A stretch of 27,635 nt of DNA from Spirochaetaceae bacterium. Its GTDB lineage: Bacteria > Spirochaetota > Spirochaetia > SZUA-6 > Bin103. Where the stretch lies: NCBI GenBank assembly GCA_026710565.1, contig JAPOQV010000224.1, forward strand, positions 1-27,635. The letters are read 5' to 3'. Each line of letters opens with the position of its first letter. Within the stretch, counting starts at the first letter, position 1. Positions 15,622 to 25,150 of this stretch are shown piece after piece. Position numbers and translations under genes: made by a program. The notes beneath the pieces are model-generated. The model had not been told where the DNA came from and did no database searches. It saw only the letters and a program-made list of their open reading frames with translations.

Positions 15622-16638
15622 CTACCGGTACTGCCGGCGTTGGCTCATCCCGGTGGTCTCGAAGTACTTGCCGGCCCCGAGCGCAACGCACAGCAGGGGC
15701 TGCTCGGCCACGATCACCGGCACGCCGGTCTCCCGACCGATCAGGCGCGGCAATCCGCGCAGGAGCGAGCCGCCACCGGTCATGACGATGCCCCGCTCGA
15801 CGATGTCGGAGGCCAGCTCCGCCGGCGTGCGTCCCAGCGCCCGCTTGATCTCCTCCAGGATCTGGCGCGTGGGCTCCTGCAGCGCTTCGCACACCTCGAT
15901 CGAGTCCACCTCCAGCCGGCGCGGCAGGCCGGTGATGGCGTCGCGGCCCTTGATCTCCATGCGCACGATCTTCTGGTCAGGGTCCGCGTTGCCGATCTTG
16001 ATCTTGATCTTCTCGGCCGTCTCCAGGCCGATCACCAGGTTGTGAACGGTCCGCACGTGCTTGATGATGGCTTCATCGAACTCGTCTCCGCCGATGCGGA
16101 TGGCGTTCGACACGACCATGCCGCCAAGCGAGATGACCGACACCTCCGTGGTGCCTCCGCCGATGTCGCAGATCATGTGGCCGGCCGGCTCCATGATGGG
16201 CAGATCGGCGCCGACGGCTGCCGCGATCGACTCCTCGATCACGAACACCTCGCGCGCGCCGGCCTGCTCGGCGCTCTCCTGCACCGCCCGTTTCTCCACT
16301 TCGGTGGCCCCGGCGGGGATGCCGATCACCATGCGCGGTTTGACGAACCAGCGCCGCGGCGCCACCTGCATGATGAAGTGGCGGATCATCTGCTCGGTCA
16401 TCTCGAAGTCGGCGATCACGCCGTCACGCAGCGGACGCACCGCCTCGATCGTGTGCGGGGTCTTCCACAGCATGCGCTTGGCCTCGGTGCCGACCGCGAC
16501 CACCTGCTTGGACTCGTGGTCGATGGCGACCACGGACGGCTCGGTCAGCACGATGCCCTTGCCCTTGACGTGGACGAGGGTATTGCAGGTGCCCAGATCG
16601 ATACCGATGTCTGAGGAGAAGTTATTGAACAAAGCCAT
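15622..16638 (-). CDS. mreB: Actin-like cell-shape protein MreB
   Basis: MreB forms membrane-bound, ATP-dependent filaments that orient lateral wall synthesis. The 338-residue protein shows the actin-fold signatures: phosphate 1 motif [13 protein letters not shown] (residues 9-21), [29 protein letters not shown], phosphate 2 motif [18 protein letters not shown], and the adenosine motif [17 protein letters not shown]. The N-terminal [10 protein letters not shown] fits an MreB start with a hydrophobic membrane-binding patch. The ATG at 16638 gives the normal family length; a GGAGGG stretch lies about 11 nt upstream. The frame continues upstream without a start that fits. A strong hairpin between the TPR gene and mreB suggests expression of this distal part may be tuned separately. 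Confidence 0.98.
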   Translation of the reverse strand: MALFNNFSSDIGIDLGTCNTLVHVKGKGIVLTEPSVVAIDHESKQVVAVGTEAKRMLWKTPHTIEAVRPLRDGVIADFEMTEQMIRHFIMQVAPRRWFVKPRMVIGIPAGATEVEKRAVQESAEQAGAREVFVIEESIAAAVGADLPIMEPAGHMICDIGGGTTEVSVISLGGMVVSNAIRIGGDEFDEAIIKHVRTVHNLVIGLETAEKIKIKIGNADPDQKIVRMEIKGRDAITGLPRRLEVDSIEVCEALQEPTRQILEEIKRALGRTPAELASDIVERGIVMTGGGSLLRGLPRLIGRETGVPVIVAEQPLLCVALGAGKYFETTGMSQRRQYR

Positions 16639-16686
16639 CGGATAGAGTGTCCCTCCGCGTCGTGGTGCCGAATACGCCCCACGAGT

Positions 16687-16720
16687 CTGTCGGATTGGCG
16701 CGCCCGCGGCAATCCGACAG
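16687..16720 (-). terminator. Perfect 11-bp hairpin between the TPR gene and mreB
   Basis: On the minus strand CTGTCGGATTG and CAATCCGACAG pair perfectly around a 12-nt GC-rich loop, starting 4 nt after the TPR stop codon. No U-tract follows, so it is not a classic intrinsic terminator. It could be a partial terminator, a 3'-end stabiliser or a processing site that sets the ratio of TPR to mreBCD transcripts. The hairpin is certain from the sequence; its role is inferred. Confidence 0.6.
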
Positions 16721-16724
16721 GCTC

Positions 16725-17765
16725 CTAGCGCAAGCGTTCGATCGCGCGGCGGTGGTTCGGGTCCAGTTCCCGAGCTGCGCGCCACCGGGCAAGGGCCCGC
16801 TCGGAGTCGCCCTGCTGCGAGTAGATCTCACCCAGATAGAAGTGGGCATCGGCCGCCCGCTCGTCGCCCGCGATGATCGCCCGGTACTGCTCTTCGGCAA
16901 GCGGCAGTTCACCGAGCGCACGGTAGACAGCTCCCAGTTCGTACCGCGCCCGCTGCGCGATCGCCCGGTCGCCGGTCAGATCGATCGCCTGGATGAGGTT
17001 CCGCCGCGCTCCCTGCACGTCGCCTTCATCCATCAGCATGGTGGCCATCTTCAGATGCAGCAGGTCGGACGGCCGGCGCGTCAGGGCATGACGGAAGTAC
17101 TCCAGGCCGCGGGGATCGCCCAGCTCCGTGTACGCCAGCCCCAGATACTCGTAGGTGTCCGCCCCGTCGTAGCCGAGCGCAAGGGAGCCCTCCAGGTACC
17201 GCACGGCAAGGTCATAGTAGAAGTAACCCCGGTGATAGTAGGCCTTTCCGAGCGCGTACTGCGCGGCCGGTTCCGCCACGGCGATCCGCGGGTCCAGCAA
17301 CGCCCGCCGCAGCGACACTATCGCGGCAGACAGGCGATCGGCGGAGGACACGCCGCTTGCGCCGCCGCCTCCCAACCCCGGGCCGGCCGGCGCCCGGTCG
17401 GCGATCGCCGCGTACAGTGACGCGACGCCGCGGATCAGGTTCGCCTCTGCGTCGAGCGGCCGTCCGGCCAGCGTCAGCTCCGCGGCATCGACCGCCTCCG
17501 CGTAGCGCCCGTCGGCGACCAGCACGCGCATGTTGACGTCATGGTCACGCCGGAGCCAGGCCGCGACCGCGCGGTCGGCCCGCAGCAGGACACCTGCGCC
17601 CACGGCGCCGGCGATGAGGAGCAACGCGAGCAGTGCGCGGCGCCGTCCCGTTGTCCGTTCCCTGCGGCTCCCCGCCGGCTGGTAACCCCATGTCGGCGCC
17701 GGGCCGTATCGCGGCGCCCCGGCAGAGGAAAGAGGAGGCGGGCCGATAAGCCGGGTTCTGTTCAC
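16725..17765 (-). CDS. Membrane-anchored TPR-repeat protein, start uncertain
   Basis: The product has a basic N-terminal stretch, one membrane segment ([18 protein letters not shown]) and then tandem tetratricopeptide-like repeats to the C-terminus. Clear examples are [53 protein letters not shown] and [27 protein letters not shown] proteins act as scaffolds, and this position ahead of mreB recalls TP0495 of Treponema pallidum (from memory). The start is a real problem. No in-frame ATG lies between the rnpB 3' end and the membrane segment. The GTG at 17765 lies inside the 3' part of rnpB. CTG (17633), TTG (17624) and GTG (17603) lie in or next to the hydrophobic segment and would trim it. I list the outermost reasonable start. 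The body of the gene is secure. Confidence 0.75.
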   Translation of the reverse strand: MNRTRLIGPPPLSSAGAPRYGPAPTWGYQPAGSRRERTTGRRRALLALLLIAGAVGAGVLLRADRAVAAWLRRDHDVNMRVLVADGRYAEAVDAAELTLAGRPLDAEANLIRGVASLYAAIADRAPAGPGLGGGGASGVSSADRLSAAIVSLRRALLDPRIAVAEPAAQYALGKAYYHRGYFYYDLAVRYLEGSLALGYDGADTYEYLGLAYTELGDPRGLEYFRHALTRRPSDLLHLKMATMLMDEGDVQGARRNLIQAIDLTGDRAIAQRARYELGAVYRALGELPLAEEQYRAIIAGDERAADAHFYLGEIYSQQGDSERALARWRAARELDPNHRRAIERLR

Positions 17766-18197
17766 TCCGACGCGTCCCGAACCGCTTGCGCGGCGCGGTC
17801 GCCATCGGGGCGGGCCATCATTCATCTGGCGCACGCGGCGGCGCCTCCCGGCACCGGCGCGGCACTCGAGCAGCCTACCCGCGGGCCCGAGGACGGCATC
17901 CCCGCAGGGAGCGCCCCCTTGTGGCGAGCAACCCGACCCGCTGCTTGGCTTTGCTCCGGGCGAGGTTTGCCATACCTCCGGCGTCGCCGCCGGAGTGGTG
18001 GGCTCTTACCCCACCGTTTCACCCTTGCCGGTCGCGCCGTGCCTCTCGGCACGGCTACCCGGCGGTCTGTTCTCTGCGGCACTGTCTGTCGCCCGCGCCG
18101 TGGCGCGGGCGCCCGGGGATTACCCGGCACCCTGCTCTTCGGAGCCCGGACTTTCCTCCACGCCCGTACCGGGCGCGGCGATGGCCGGCCCGCCTCC
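17734..18197 (-). ncRNA. rnpB: RNase P RNA (bacterial type A)
   Basis: This is the catalytic RNA of RNase P, which trims tRNA 5' ends. Conserved pieces appear in order on the minus strand: GGAGGAAAGTCCGGGCTCC (18159-18141), a GACAGTGCCGCAGAGAACAG-type stretch, AAGGGTGAAACGGTGGGGTA, GAGGTATGGCAAACC, GAGCAAAGCCAAGCAG (17956-17941), the GGGTAGGCTGCTCGAG segment, the GATGAATGATGGCC segment, and the 3' AACAGAACCCGGCTTAT near 17762-17746. The limits are set by helix P1, where GGAGGCGGGCCG at the 5' end pairs with CGGCCCGCCTCC at the 3' end. The approximately 464-nt length is rather large but fine for a GC-rich organism. The gene sits between the zinc-ribbon and TPR protein genes, all on the same strand. 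Confidence 0.95.
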
Positions 18198-18217
18198 TGC
18201 CACCTTCACGGTACCCC

Positions 18218-18223
18218 ATCATA
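18218..18223 (-). promoter_or_regulatory. Candidate -10 element for rnpB
   Basis: The minus strand reads TATGAT about 20 nt before helix P1 of rnpB, within the short gap after the zinc-ribbon gene. It would start transcription near 18210, giving a short 5' extension or a slightly longer RNA. No good -35 is seen at 16-18 nt; TTGTGG upstream is spaced about 21 nt. Confidence 0.4.
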
Positions 18224-18272
18224 CCGGCCGTGGCCAGTGGGCGGCCACAAGCCCGCCCCGCGTGGCAGGCGC

Positions 18273-19235
18273 TCAGGAGTCGGCCGACGCGTGGTCGTCC
18301 TGGACCCCTTCGGCGGCATCGTGACCGTCGTCATCTTCGTCGCCGTCGTTGTCGTCGGTCACGTCGATGTCCAGGAACAACTCCTCCTCTTCCTCGATCT
18401 CCTCGTCTCCTTCCGCATCGGCGAAAAAGCCGGGCTCGTCATCGAAGACGTCGATCTCCACCTCCGACTCGTCGTCGGCTGGAGCGTCCTCGTAGAAGAC
18501 GATGCGCCCGTGAGTGCAGAACAGCACGTCCTCCGCGCGACGGACCCGGTTGACGAAGTGAGCGGGCAGGGTCATGTAACACCCGGTGCAGACCTGCCCC
18601 AGCAGCGGGACGATCCCGTAGCCCTCGGTCGATCGGACGATCCGTTCGAACTTGAACAGCAACTCCGCATCCAGACCGGAGGCGATATCCTCCTCCTCAC
18701 CCTGCAGCGCGGCCAGCCGCTGTTCCCGGTCGGCCAGCTCGACCTTGATGCGCGACTCCTCCTCCTGGACGACGCCTTCCTGCTGCTCGATCAGTTCCGC
18801 TTCGCGGGCCAGCTCCTCGGACACCTGGTCGAGCCGCTCTTCCTCTTCCTGCAGCGCTCGGCGGTAGTCCATCTCCCGCTCGGAGGCATCCCGGATCTGC
18901 TTGTCCAGCGCTTCGTACTCACGCTGCGTCCGGATCTGGTCCATCTGGCGCTCGTACTCCTCGCGGATGCGCTCCGAGTCCACCGCGTCCTGGCGCAACC
19001 CGTCGATCCGTTTCTTGGTCGACTCCTGCTCTTCGTTGCGCTCCAGATAGGTCCGCTTGAGCCGGTTGAGCAATTCGATCTTGGTGGCGAGCGACCTGGG
19101 CAGTTCCTCGATCTGCGCTTCGATCTCGTGCTTCTTGTGCAGCACGTCCTGCAGCGCCCGCAGTTTGTCCAGAGCCTCCTGAACCGCCGGCGTCCCGTGG
19201 TTCGTCCGCTCGATGGGTATGGATTCGCTACTCAC
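18273..19235 (-). CDS. Coiled-coil protein with C4-type (here C3H-like) zinc ribbon, spirochaete TP0494-like
   Basis: This 320-residue protein has a long antiparallel coiled coil (residues about 16-190, rich in Glu, Arg and Leu), followed by a zinc-ribbon domain of the zf-RING_7 type. The first metal pair is Cys216 and Cys219 (VCTGCYMTLPAH). The second site reads FCTHGRIVFYED, with Cys240 and His242, where family members usually have CPxCGRI; so a ligand is replaced or shifted. A very acidic tail of about 70 residues (many Asp and Glu) follows. The family is thought to act in nucleic-acid or RNA-polymerase related roles but is uncharacterised. The GTG at 19235 has a GGAGG Shine-Dalgarno sequence 6-7 nt upstream, and a small upstream frame overlaps this start as GTGA. 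It lies between rpoD and rnpB. Confidence 0.9.
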   Translation of the reverse strand: MSSESIPIERTNHGTPAVQEALDKLRALQDVLHKKHEIEAQIEELPRSLATKIELLNRLKRTYLERNEEQESTKKRIDGLRQDAVDSERIREEYERQMDQIRTQREYEALDKQIRDASEREMDYRRALQEEEERLDQVSEELAREAELIEQQEGVVQEEESRIKVELADREQRLAALQGEEEDIASGLDAELLFKFERIVRSTEGYGIVPLLGQVCTGCYMTLPAHFVNRVRRAEDVLFCTHGRIVFYEDAPADDESEVEIDVFDDEPGFFADAEGDEEIEEEEELFLDIDVTDDNDGDEDDDGHDAAEGVQDDHASADS

Positions 19236-19240
19236 ACCGC

Positions 19241-19303
19241 CCTCCGGTCATGTACGGCCTCCGTCATGTTCGCCTCCGTCATGGGGCGCCTCCGTCATGG
19301 GCG
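19241..19303. repeat. Four tandem 15-17 bp repeats between rpoD and the zinc-ribbon gene
   Basis: On the plus strand the unit CCTCCGTCATG recurs at 19258, 19273 and 19289, with a slightly changed copy (CCTCCGGTCATG) at 19241. On the coding (minus) strand each unit supplies an ATG followed by GGAGG, so each GGAGG is spaced properly before the next ATG or, in the last case, before the GTG start of the zinc-ribbon gene. The array fills most of the 77-nt gap after the rpoD stop. Confidence 0.85.
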
Positions 19304-19312
19304 CCTGTCGCC

Positions 19313-21050
<1,738 letters not shown>

Positions 21051-21070
<20 letters not shown>

Positions 21071-22847
21071 CCACCCTCACCTTCTTCAGTTTCTCCAGCT
21101 CCGAATCGAGGAAGATCTTCTCCTCGAGCAGTTCCCGGACCGCCGCACCGGGCGGTTCGTCGCCACTGCGCTCGGCGCGGCGCATGCGCGCCTCGATATC
21201 ACGGCGCCGGCGTTCCAGCGCGCGAGCCTTCAGCTTGCGAGCCCCGTCGTCCAGCACTTCGTCCGCGTTCACCGTAAACTCCCGCTGCGAGAGATTGCGT
21301 ATGACCAGCGAGCGCAGTTCCTCGGTCTGCAGCATGCCGAGCAGCCCGTCCGGCGACTCGTCGCCCTGCCGTGCGCACTCGGCAAGCGCGACGAACAGTT
21401 CGTGCGCCATCGGATCGTGCAGGTCGTCGGGTCGCAGCCGTCGCTGCACGCGCTCGAACCGGTCCCGGTTGGCGGCGGCCGCCAGCATGTACGTCATCTC
21501 CAGCGAACGCCGGCCAACGCCACGACCGCCACTCGGTGCGACCGTCCGCGCCGCCGGGTCGGCACGCCGTCCCGTCCCGGCTGAAGCAAGCCGGCGGTAA
21601 TCGCGCAGGATGCTGTCGTGACCGACCTCCAGCACGTCCGCAACGTCGTGCAGCAACGCCTCACGCTTCAACTCCGAGCGTACGTGGGTGAGATAAGGGA
21701 GCAACTCCCGGAATACCTGCTCCTTCGCGTCTGCCCGCCGCAGATCGAGCCCAGATGTAGCCAGTTTGAGAAGATACTCGAACGCCAATATAGGGGATGC
21801 GAGGGCGGTTTGCAACCGGTCGCCTGCATTCTGCTGGATATAATCGGCAGGGTCCAGGCCGGTCTGGAGCGGGACCACGGAAGTCGCGAGCTCGGCGTCC
21901 TCCAGCGTGGCGACGGCACGCCTGGTGGCGTTCGCTCCGGCCGCATCCGAGTCCATCACCAGGCGCACGTCCGTGGTGTAGCGCGCCAGCAGCCGAGCGT
22001 GAGCGCCGCTCAGCGCGGTACCGAGCGGTGCCACGGCCGCCTGCCCCGCCGCATCGAGGGCGATCACGTCCAGGTAGCCCTCCGCCACGTGCACGGCCCC
22101 GGCCTGCTTGATGCGTTCCCGCGCCTCTGCCAGGCCGTAGAGCAACTCGCCCTTGTGGTAGTAGGCGGTCTCCGGCGTGTTGAGGTACTTCGGTCCGTCG
22201 CCCATGGCGCGGCCGCCGAAGGCGACCACCTCGCCCCGCGGAGTGGAGATCGGGAACACGATGCGGTCGCGGAACAGCGCCAGCATTCCCCCGGCGGTGC
22301 TCGTGAACAGCCCCGAACGGGCCAGGAACTCATCGCCGTAGTGGTGGGAGCGCAGGAAGCGTAGCAGCCAGTCGCGGTCGCGCGGCGCAAAGCCCAGCCG
22401 GTAGCGATCCAGCGATTCGGCCGAGAATCCGCGGCCGGCCAGGTGCTCCCGGGCCGGCGCCGCCGCGGCGGTGTGGACCAGGATGTGGCGGAAACTGTCG
22501 GCCAGGCGCCGGTACAGCTCCAGGTAGCTCTGCCGCTCGCTGCCCTCCGAGCCCGCGGTCTCCTCCACCTGCATGCCGGCACGCTCGGCAAGCAGCCGGA
22601 ATGCCTCCGGGAAACTGAGCTTCTCGAGCTCCATGACCAGGCCGAGCATCGAACCGCCCTTCTGGCAGCCGAAGCAGTAGAACAGGTTCCGCTCCGGGGT
22701 GACGGTGAAGGAGGGAGTCTTCTCGGAATGGAAGGGACACAGCCCGACGAACCGTCGCCCGCGGCGCTGCAGACGCAGATAGTCGCCGGCCACGGCGTCG
22801 ATCCTCAGTCGATCGTTCAGCTCCGCGATCTGGTGGGAGGGGATCAC
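21051..22847 (-). CDS. dnaG: DNA primase DnaG
   Basis: DnaG makes the RNA primers for chromosome replication. The 598-residue protein has the CHC2 zinc-binding domain (Cys37, His40, Cys58, Cys61 in [12 protein letters not shown] and [10 protein letters not shown]). The catalytic core with [14 protein letters not shown] (here [17 protein letters not shown]), [20 protein letters not shown] and a TOPRIM domain follows, with [10 protein letters not shown] and [19 protein letters not shown]. The C-terminal third is a helical helicase-binding type region. The start is a GTG at 22847 with a GGTGAGG stretch about 6 nt upstream. It lies 34 nt after mltG and overlaps rpoD by 20 bp. Confidence 0.98.
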
Positions 22848-22856
22848 GGCCTCACC

Positions 22857-22896
22857 GGCGTCGCTGCAACGCGGGTGCCCCTCAGCCGGCGACGCC
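22857..22896 (-). other. 8-bp inverted repeat between mltG and dnaG
   Basis: GGCGTCGC (22857-22864) and GCGACGCC (22889-22896) are perfect reverse complements separated by 24 nt. The upstream arm lies in the last codons of mltG and the downstream arm 10 nt before the dnaG GTG. On the transcript this would fold the whole mltG-dnaG junction into one stem-loop next to the dnaG Shine-Dalgarno sequence. Confidence 0.5.
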
Positions 22897-23919
22897 CTTC
22901 AGATAGAAGTACTTGGCGTCGTTGTGCTCGTCGAGCTCGCGGGAGAAGTGGTGCTCGCCGGTAACCGGATCCTTGAGCACGAAGTACCAGTAGTCGCTCT
23001 CCGCCGGGAAAAGTGCCGCCTGCAGTGCCACCATCCCGGGATTCGCGATCGGCCCCGGAGGGAGCCCGCGCCACTGGTAGGTGTTGTAGGCGGAATCGAC
23101 CTCCAACTCCTCAAGGGTGAGCACGCGCGGGTGCTCCCTGCCCTCCAGCTCGGTCAGCACGTACGCGACGGTGGCGCACGACTGCAGACCGGCGTTGGCA
23201 GCCAGACGATTGACGAACACGGAAGCGATCAGCCCCGCCTCCTCGGGACGCTGGTACTCCCGCTCCACGATCGAGGCCAGAATGATCGTGTCGTGCAGCT
23301 CGCCGGGGTCGATGCTCGCGAAGTCCGGGTGCACCTCGGCGAGCCGGTGAAAGAAGTTGCCGACCATGCTGCGCACCACGCGGTCGGCCGGATAGTCGCG
23401 CGGGAACCGGTACGTGTCCGGAAACAGGTACCCTTCCATGCTTGCCGCACGGATGCCGAGCTCCTCGATCAGCGCCGGGTCGGCGATCGCCGCCGTGAAG
23501 GCCGCCGCGGTGGTCACGCCCCGTTCCTCGAGCCGCGCGGCGATGCGGCGTACGGTCCATCCCTCCGGGAAGGTGACCGTGATCTCCTCCTCACGACCCT
23601 CCAGCAGCAACGCCAGCACCTCGCGGGCGCGCAACGACGGGGACAGCGAGTAGTGGCCGGCGCGTATCCGGCTGTCGGCGCCCTGCAGGTGGGCCAGAAT
23701 CCGCAACGCCAGCTCGGAACGCACCAGCCGCCGCTCCTCCAACCGGGCGGCCACCGCGCCGAACGGCTCGCCGGGGTGGACGGTGAAGGTGACCGCAGAC
23801 CCGGCTCCCGGCTCCTCGGGAGGGCCGCTCAGATACGATGCCGCCACCGCCGCACCGGCGCCGAAGACCACACACGCGACAGCCATCCCGATCGCGATGC
23901 GCTTCACGCGATACCCCAC
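22882..23919 (-). CDS. mltG: Endolytic murein transglycosylase MltG
   Basis: MltG is a membrane-bound lytic transglycosylase that cuts nascent glycan strands and is thought to end their polymerisation. The 345-residue protein has an N-terminal membrane anchor (residues about 6-28). A LysM-like subdomain follows (about 42-110, VTFTVHPGEPFGAVAARLEE). The YceG/MltG catalytic domain shows MEGYLFPDTYRFPRD, the catalytic Glu219 in IILASIVEREYQRPEE, NTYQWRGLPPGPIANPG and HHFSRELDEHN near the C-terminus. The start is the GTG at 23919 or the GTG four codons on (23907); both keep the anchor. A -10-like TACATT lies 17 nt upstream. It is the first gene of the run down to rodA. Confidence 0.96.
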   Translation of the reverse strand: MGYRVKRIAIGMAVACVVFGAGAAVAASYLSGPPEEPGAGSAVTFTVHPGEPFGAVAARLEERRLVRSELALRILAHLQGADSRIRAGHYSLSPSLRAREVLALLLEGREEEITVTFPEGWTVRRIAARLEERGVTTAAAFTAAIADPALIEELGIRAASMEGYLFPDTYRFPRDYPADRVVRSMVGNFFHRLAEVHPDFASIDPGELHDTIILASIVEREYQRPEEAGLIASVFVNRLAANAGLQSCATVAYVLTELEGREHPRVLTLEELEVDSAYNTYQWRGLPPGPIANPGMVALQAALFPAESDYWYFVLKDPVTGEHHFSRELDEHNDAKYFYLKGVAG

Positions 23920-23935
23920 ACTCCCAGCAGGAGCT

Positions 23936-23941
23936 AATGTA
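23936..23941 (-). promoter_or_regulatory. Candidate -10 element for mltG
   Basis: The minus strand reads TACATT, an A/T-rich island between ykgJ-like and mltG. Transcription would start near 23929, about 10 nt before the GTG at 23919, so the leader would be very short. No clear -35 element is visible. Confidence 0.35.
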
Positions 23942-23980
23942 AACCCTTCACCGGCAGAAGCGAAAGAGGATGGCCCGTGA

Positions 23981-23997
23981 CGGCGCCGCAGGCGCCG
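23981..23997 (-). terminator. Hairpin directly after the YkgJ-family gene
   Basis: CGGCGCC and GGCGCCG form a perfect 7-bp stem with a GCA/TGC loop, starting 3 nt after the TAG stop of the YkgJ-family gene. The following minus-strand sequence is pyrimidine-rich (CCTCTTTCGCTTCT) but has no clean U-run. It plausibly ends the tRNA-Thr/tRNA-Tyr/ykgJ transcript before the mltG promoter. Confidence 0.5.
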
Positions 23998-24000
23998 GGA

Positions 24001-24459
24001 CTACCCGTTCCCGGGGCGGATCAGCGGTTCCTCGTGACGGCGCGCGAGCCAGTAGTCGATTTCGACCGCGTGGCGTACCGGCCCCTGGCCGATGCCGGGA
24101 CACGATGCGGCAGCCTCCGACCACGCATCCGGGGATGCCAGATTCGCATCCCAGAACGGGAAGCTCCGGCACTGCAGAGGTCGCGACTCGTACACCGTGC
24201 AGGCACCGTCCTCCCAGAGGCTGCAGTCGAAGTTGGCCTTCTCGGTCAGGCTCAGCCGCTCGAATCCGCCGATGTCCACGGTACGGCAGTAGCGGTCCGT
24301 GAACTCGGCAACGGTCAGGGCCTTCGCCCGCGCCAGCGCCTGCAGATCGCCCTGTGACAGAAAGACGTAACCCGGCTCAAGCCGGCAGCAACGCTGACAC
24401 CGGGTGCATTCGAAGCGCAGTCCGCCGTCGGCGGTTGTCCGGTAGAACGGCTCAGCCAC
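24001..24459 (-). CDS. YkgJ-family CxxCxxCC cluster protein
   Basis: This 152-residue protein belongs to the YkgJ family (UPF0153), predicted to bind a zinc or iron-sulfur centre. The N-terminal cysteine cluster is CTRCQRCC (Cys18, Cys21, Cys24, Cys25). Further cysteines follow in the family pattern: Cys58, Cys79 (FDCSLWEDGACTVYESRP with Cys87), Cys97 (LQCRSFPFW) and Cys120 (ASCPGIGQG). The biochemical role is not established. The GTG at 24459 is the only reasonable start; it lies in the second copy of a 13-bp duplication. The gene begins 19 nt downstream of tRNA-Tyr in the same direction, so it is probably co-transcribed with the tRNAs. A hairpin follows its stop. Confidence 0.88.
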   Translation of the reverse strand: MAEPFYRTTADGGLRFECTRCQRCCRLEPGYVFLSQGDLQALARAKALTVAEFTDRYCRTVDIGGFERLSLTEKANFDCSLWEDGACTVYESRPLQCRSFPFWDANLASPDAWSEAAASCPGIGQGPVRHAVEIDYWLARRHEEPLIRPGNG

Positions 24460-24477
24460 GGGAGTCAGCCACGGGAG
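24452..24477. repeat. Perfect 13-bp tandem duplication over the YkgJ-family start codon
   Basis: TCAGCCACGGGAG occurs at 24452-24464 and again at 24465-24477. Each copy contains a GTG on the minus strand. Because 13 is not a multiple of three, the upstream GTG is out of frame and gives only a six-codon frame (VADSRG) that stops across the true start. Confidence 0.9.
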
Positions 24478-24478
24478 A

Positions 24479-24560
24479 TGGGGAGAGAAGGATTCGAACC
24501 TTCGAAGGCAATGCCAACAGATTTACAGTCTGCCCCCTTTGGCCACTAGGGAACCTCCCC
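24479..24560 (-). tRNA. tRNA-Tyr (anticodon GTA)
   Basis: The minus strand gives a class II tRNA. The acceptor GGGGAGG pairs with TCTCCCC through one G-U, the anticodon arm CAGAC-TGTAAAT-CTG has anticodon GTA, a long variable arm follows (TTGGCATTGCCTTC region), and the T-loop is TTCGAATC. The discriminator is A and no CCA is encoded. It is 82 nt long and lies between tRNA-Thr and the YkgJ-family gene. Confidence 0.95.
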
Positions 24561-24634
24561 GCTGTCGGAGCGCGGCATGCTCGCTCAGCCTGCCACCGCT
24601 GTCAATAGCCGCGGCGCACGCACGGCCCCCGGTC

Positions 24635-24707
24635 AGCCACCTGTCGGGGTCGAACCGACGACCTCGAGATTACAAATCTCGCGCTCTACCGACTGAGCTA
24701 AGGTGGC
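24635..24707 (-). tRNA. tRNA-Thr (anticodon TGT)
   Basis: The minus strand folds into a standard cloverleaf. The acceptor is GCCACCT with AGGTGGC, the D-stem GCTC/GAGC, the anticodon stem CGAGA/TCTCG has loop TTTGTAA (anticodon TGT, reading ACA), and the T-arm GTCGG/CCGAC has loop TTCGACC. The discriminator is T and no CCA is encoded. It is 75 nt upstream of tRNA-Tyr and probably in the same transcript. Confidence 0.96.
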
Positions 24708-24735
24708 GCCGCCCGTCTTCCCACGCGGCGTACCC

Positions 24736-24741
24736 ACTATG
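24736..24741 (-). promoter_or_regulatory. Weak -10 candidate for the tRNA-Thr/tRNA-Tyr transcript
   Basis: The minus strand reads CATAGT about 30 nt before tRNA-Thr, in the 80-nt gap after the chorismate mutase gene. It is the only A/T-leaning hexamer there. No matching -35 is evident, and readthrough from aroH is equally possible. Confidence 0.25.
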
Positions 24742-24787
24742 GAGCGAAACGCGGCGCTGGGCCAGGAACGGAGCTCCAGGCCGTGGG

Positions 24788-25150
24788 TCATGGGCTCGCC
24801 GGCGGCAGGTCCGGGCGGAGCACCTGGGCGCCATCGAGGTACACCGGCACCGGCTTGCGGCTGCCGTCGCCGTGAAAGGTCAGCAGCAGCCGTATGATGC
24901 GACCCGGTTGCCCCTCCACGTCGGCCTCCTGAACACAGAACAGCGGCACCTCCGCGAACCCGGCGTCGCGCGTGGCGGTCGCCGGGTTCGCCCGCGTCAG
25001 GTCCGGTGTCAGCGAGAAGATGATGCTGACGATGTCTTCGCGCGCCACGCCATTGCCGTCGGTCACGGACCGGAGGAGCCGCAGGCCGGCCGACCGAATC
25101 GCCTCGGCGTCGTTGGAACTCACCTGGATCGCGCCCCGTACCGCTACCAT
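24788..25150 (-). CDS. aroH: Monofunctional chorismate mutase, AroH class
   Basis: This enzyme rearranges chorismate to prephenate, the branch step to phenylalanine and tyrosine. The 120-residue protein matches the Bacillus AroH trimeric fold class, not the helical AroQ type. Recognisable segments are VRGAIQVSSNDAEAI, SIIFSLTPDLTRANPATATR, VPLFCVQEADV, RIIRLLLTFHGD and VPVYLDGAQVLRPDL. Active-site equivalents are visible: Arg5, Cys72, Glu75, Arg87 and Tyr104. The open frame is longer upstream, but the ATG at 25150 gives the exact family length. It is divergent from the SPFH-like gene and lies 80 nt upstream of tRNA-Thr, on the same strand. No other aromatic amino acid genes are in the window. 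Confidence 0.95.
   Translation of the reverse strand: MVAVRGAIQVSSNDAEAIRSAGLRLLRSVTDGNGVAREDIVSIIFSLTPDLTRANPATATRDAGFAEVPLFCVQEADVEGQPGRIIRLLLTFHGDGSRKPVPVYLDGAQVLRPDLPPASP

Noticed and set aside
19241..19303. Tandem repeats considered as a CRISPR array
   Set aside because: The unit is 15-17 bp with only a few variable bases between copies; there are no spacer-length unique sequences and no cas genes.
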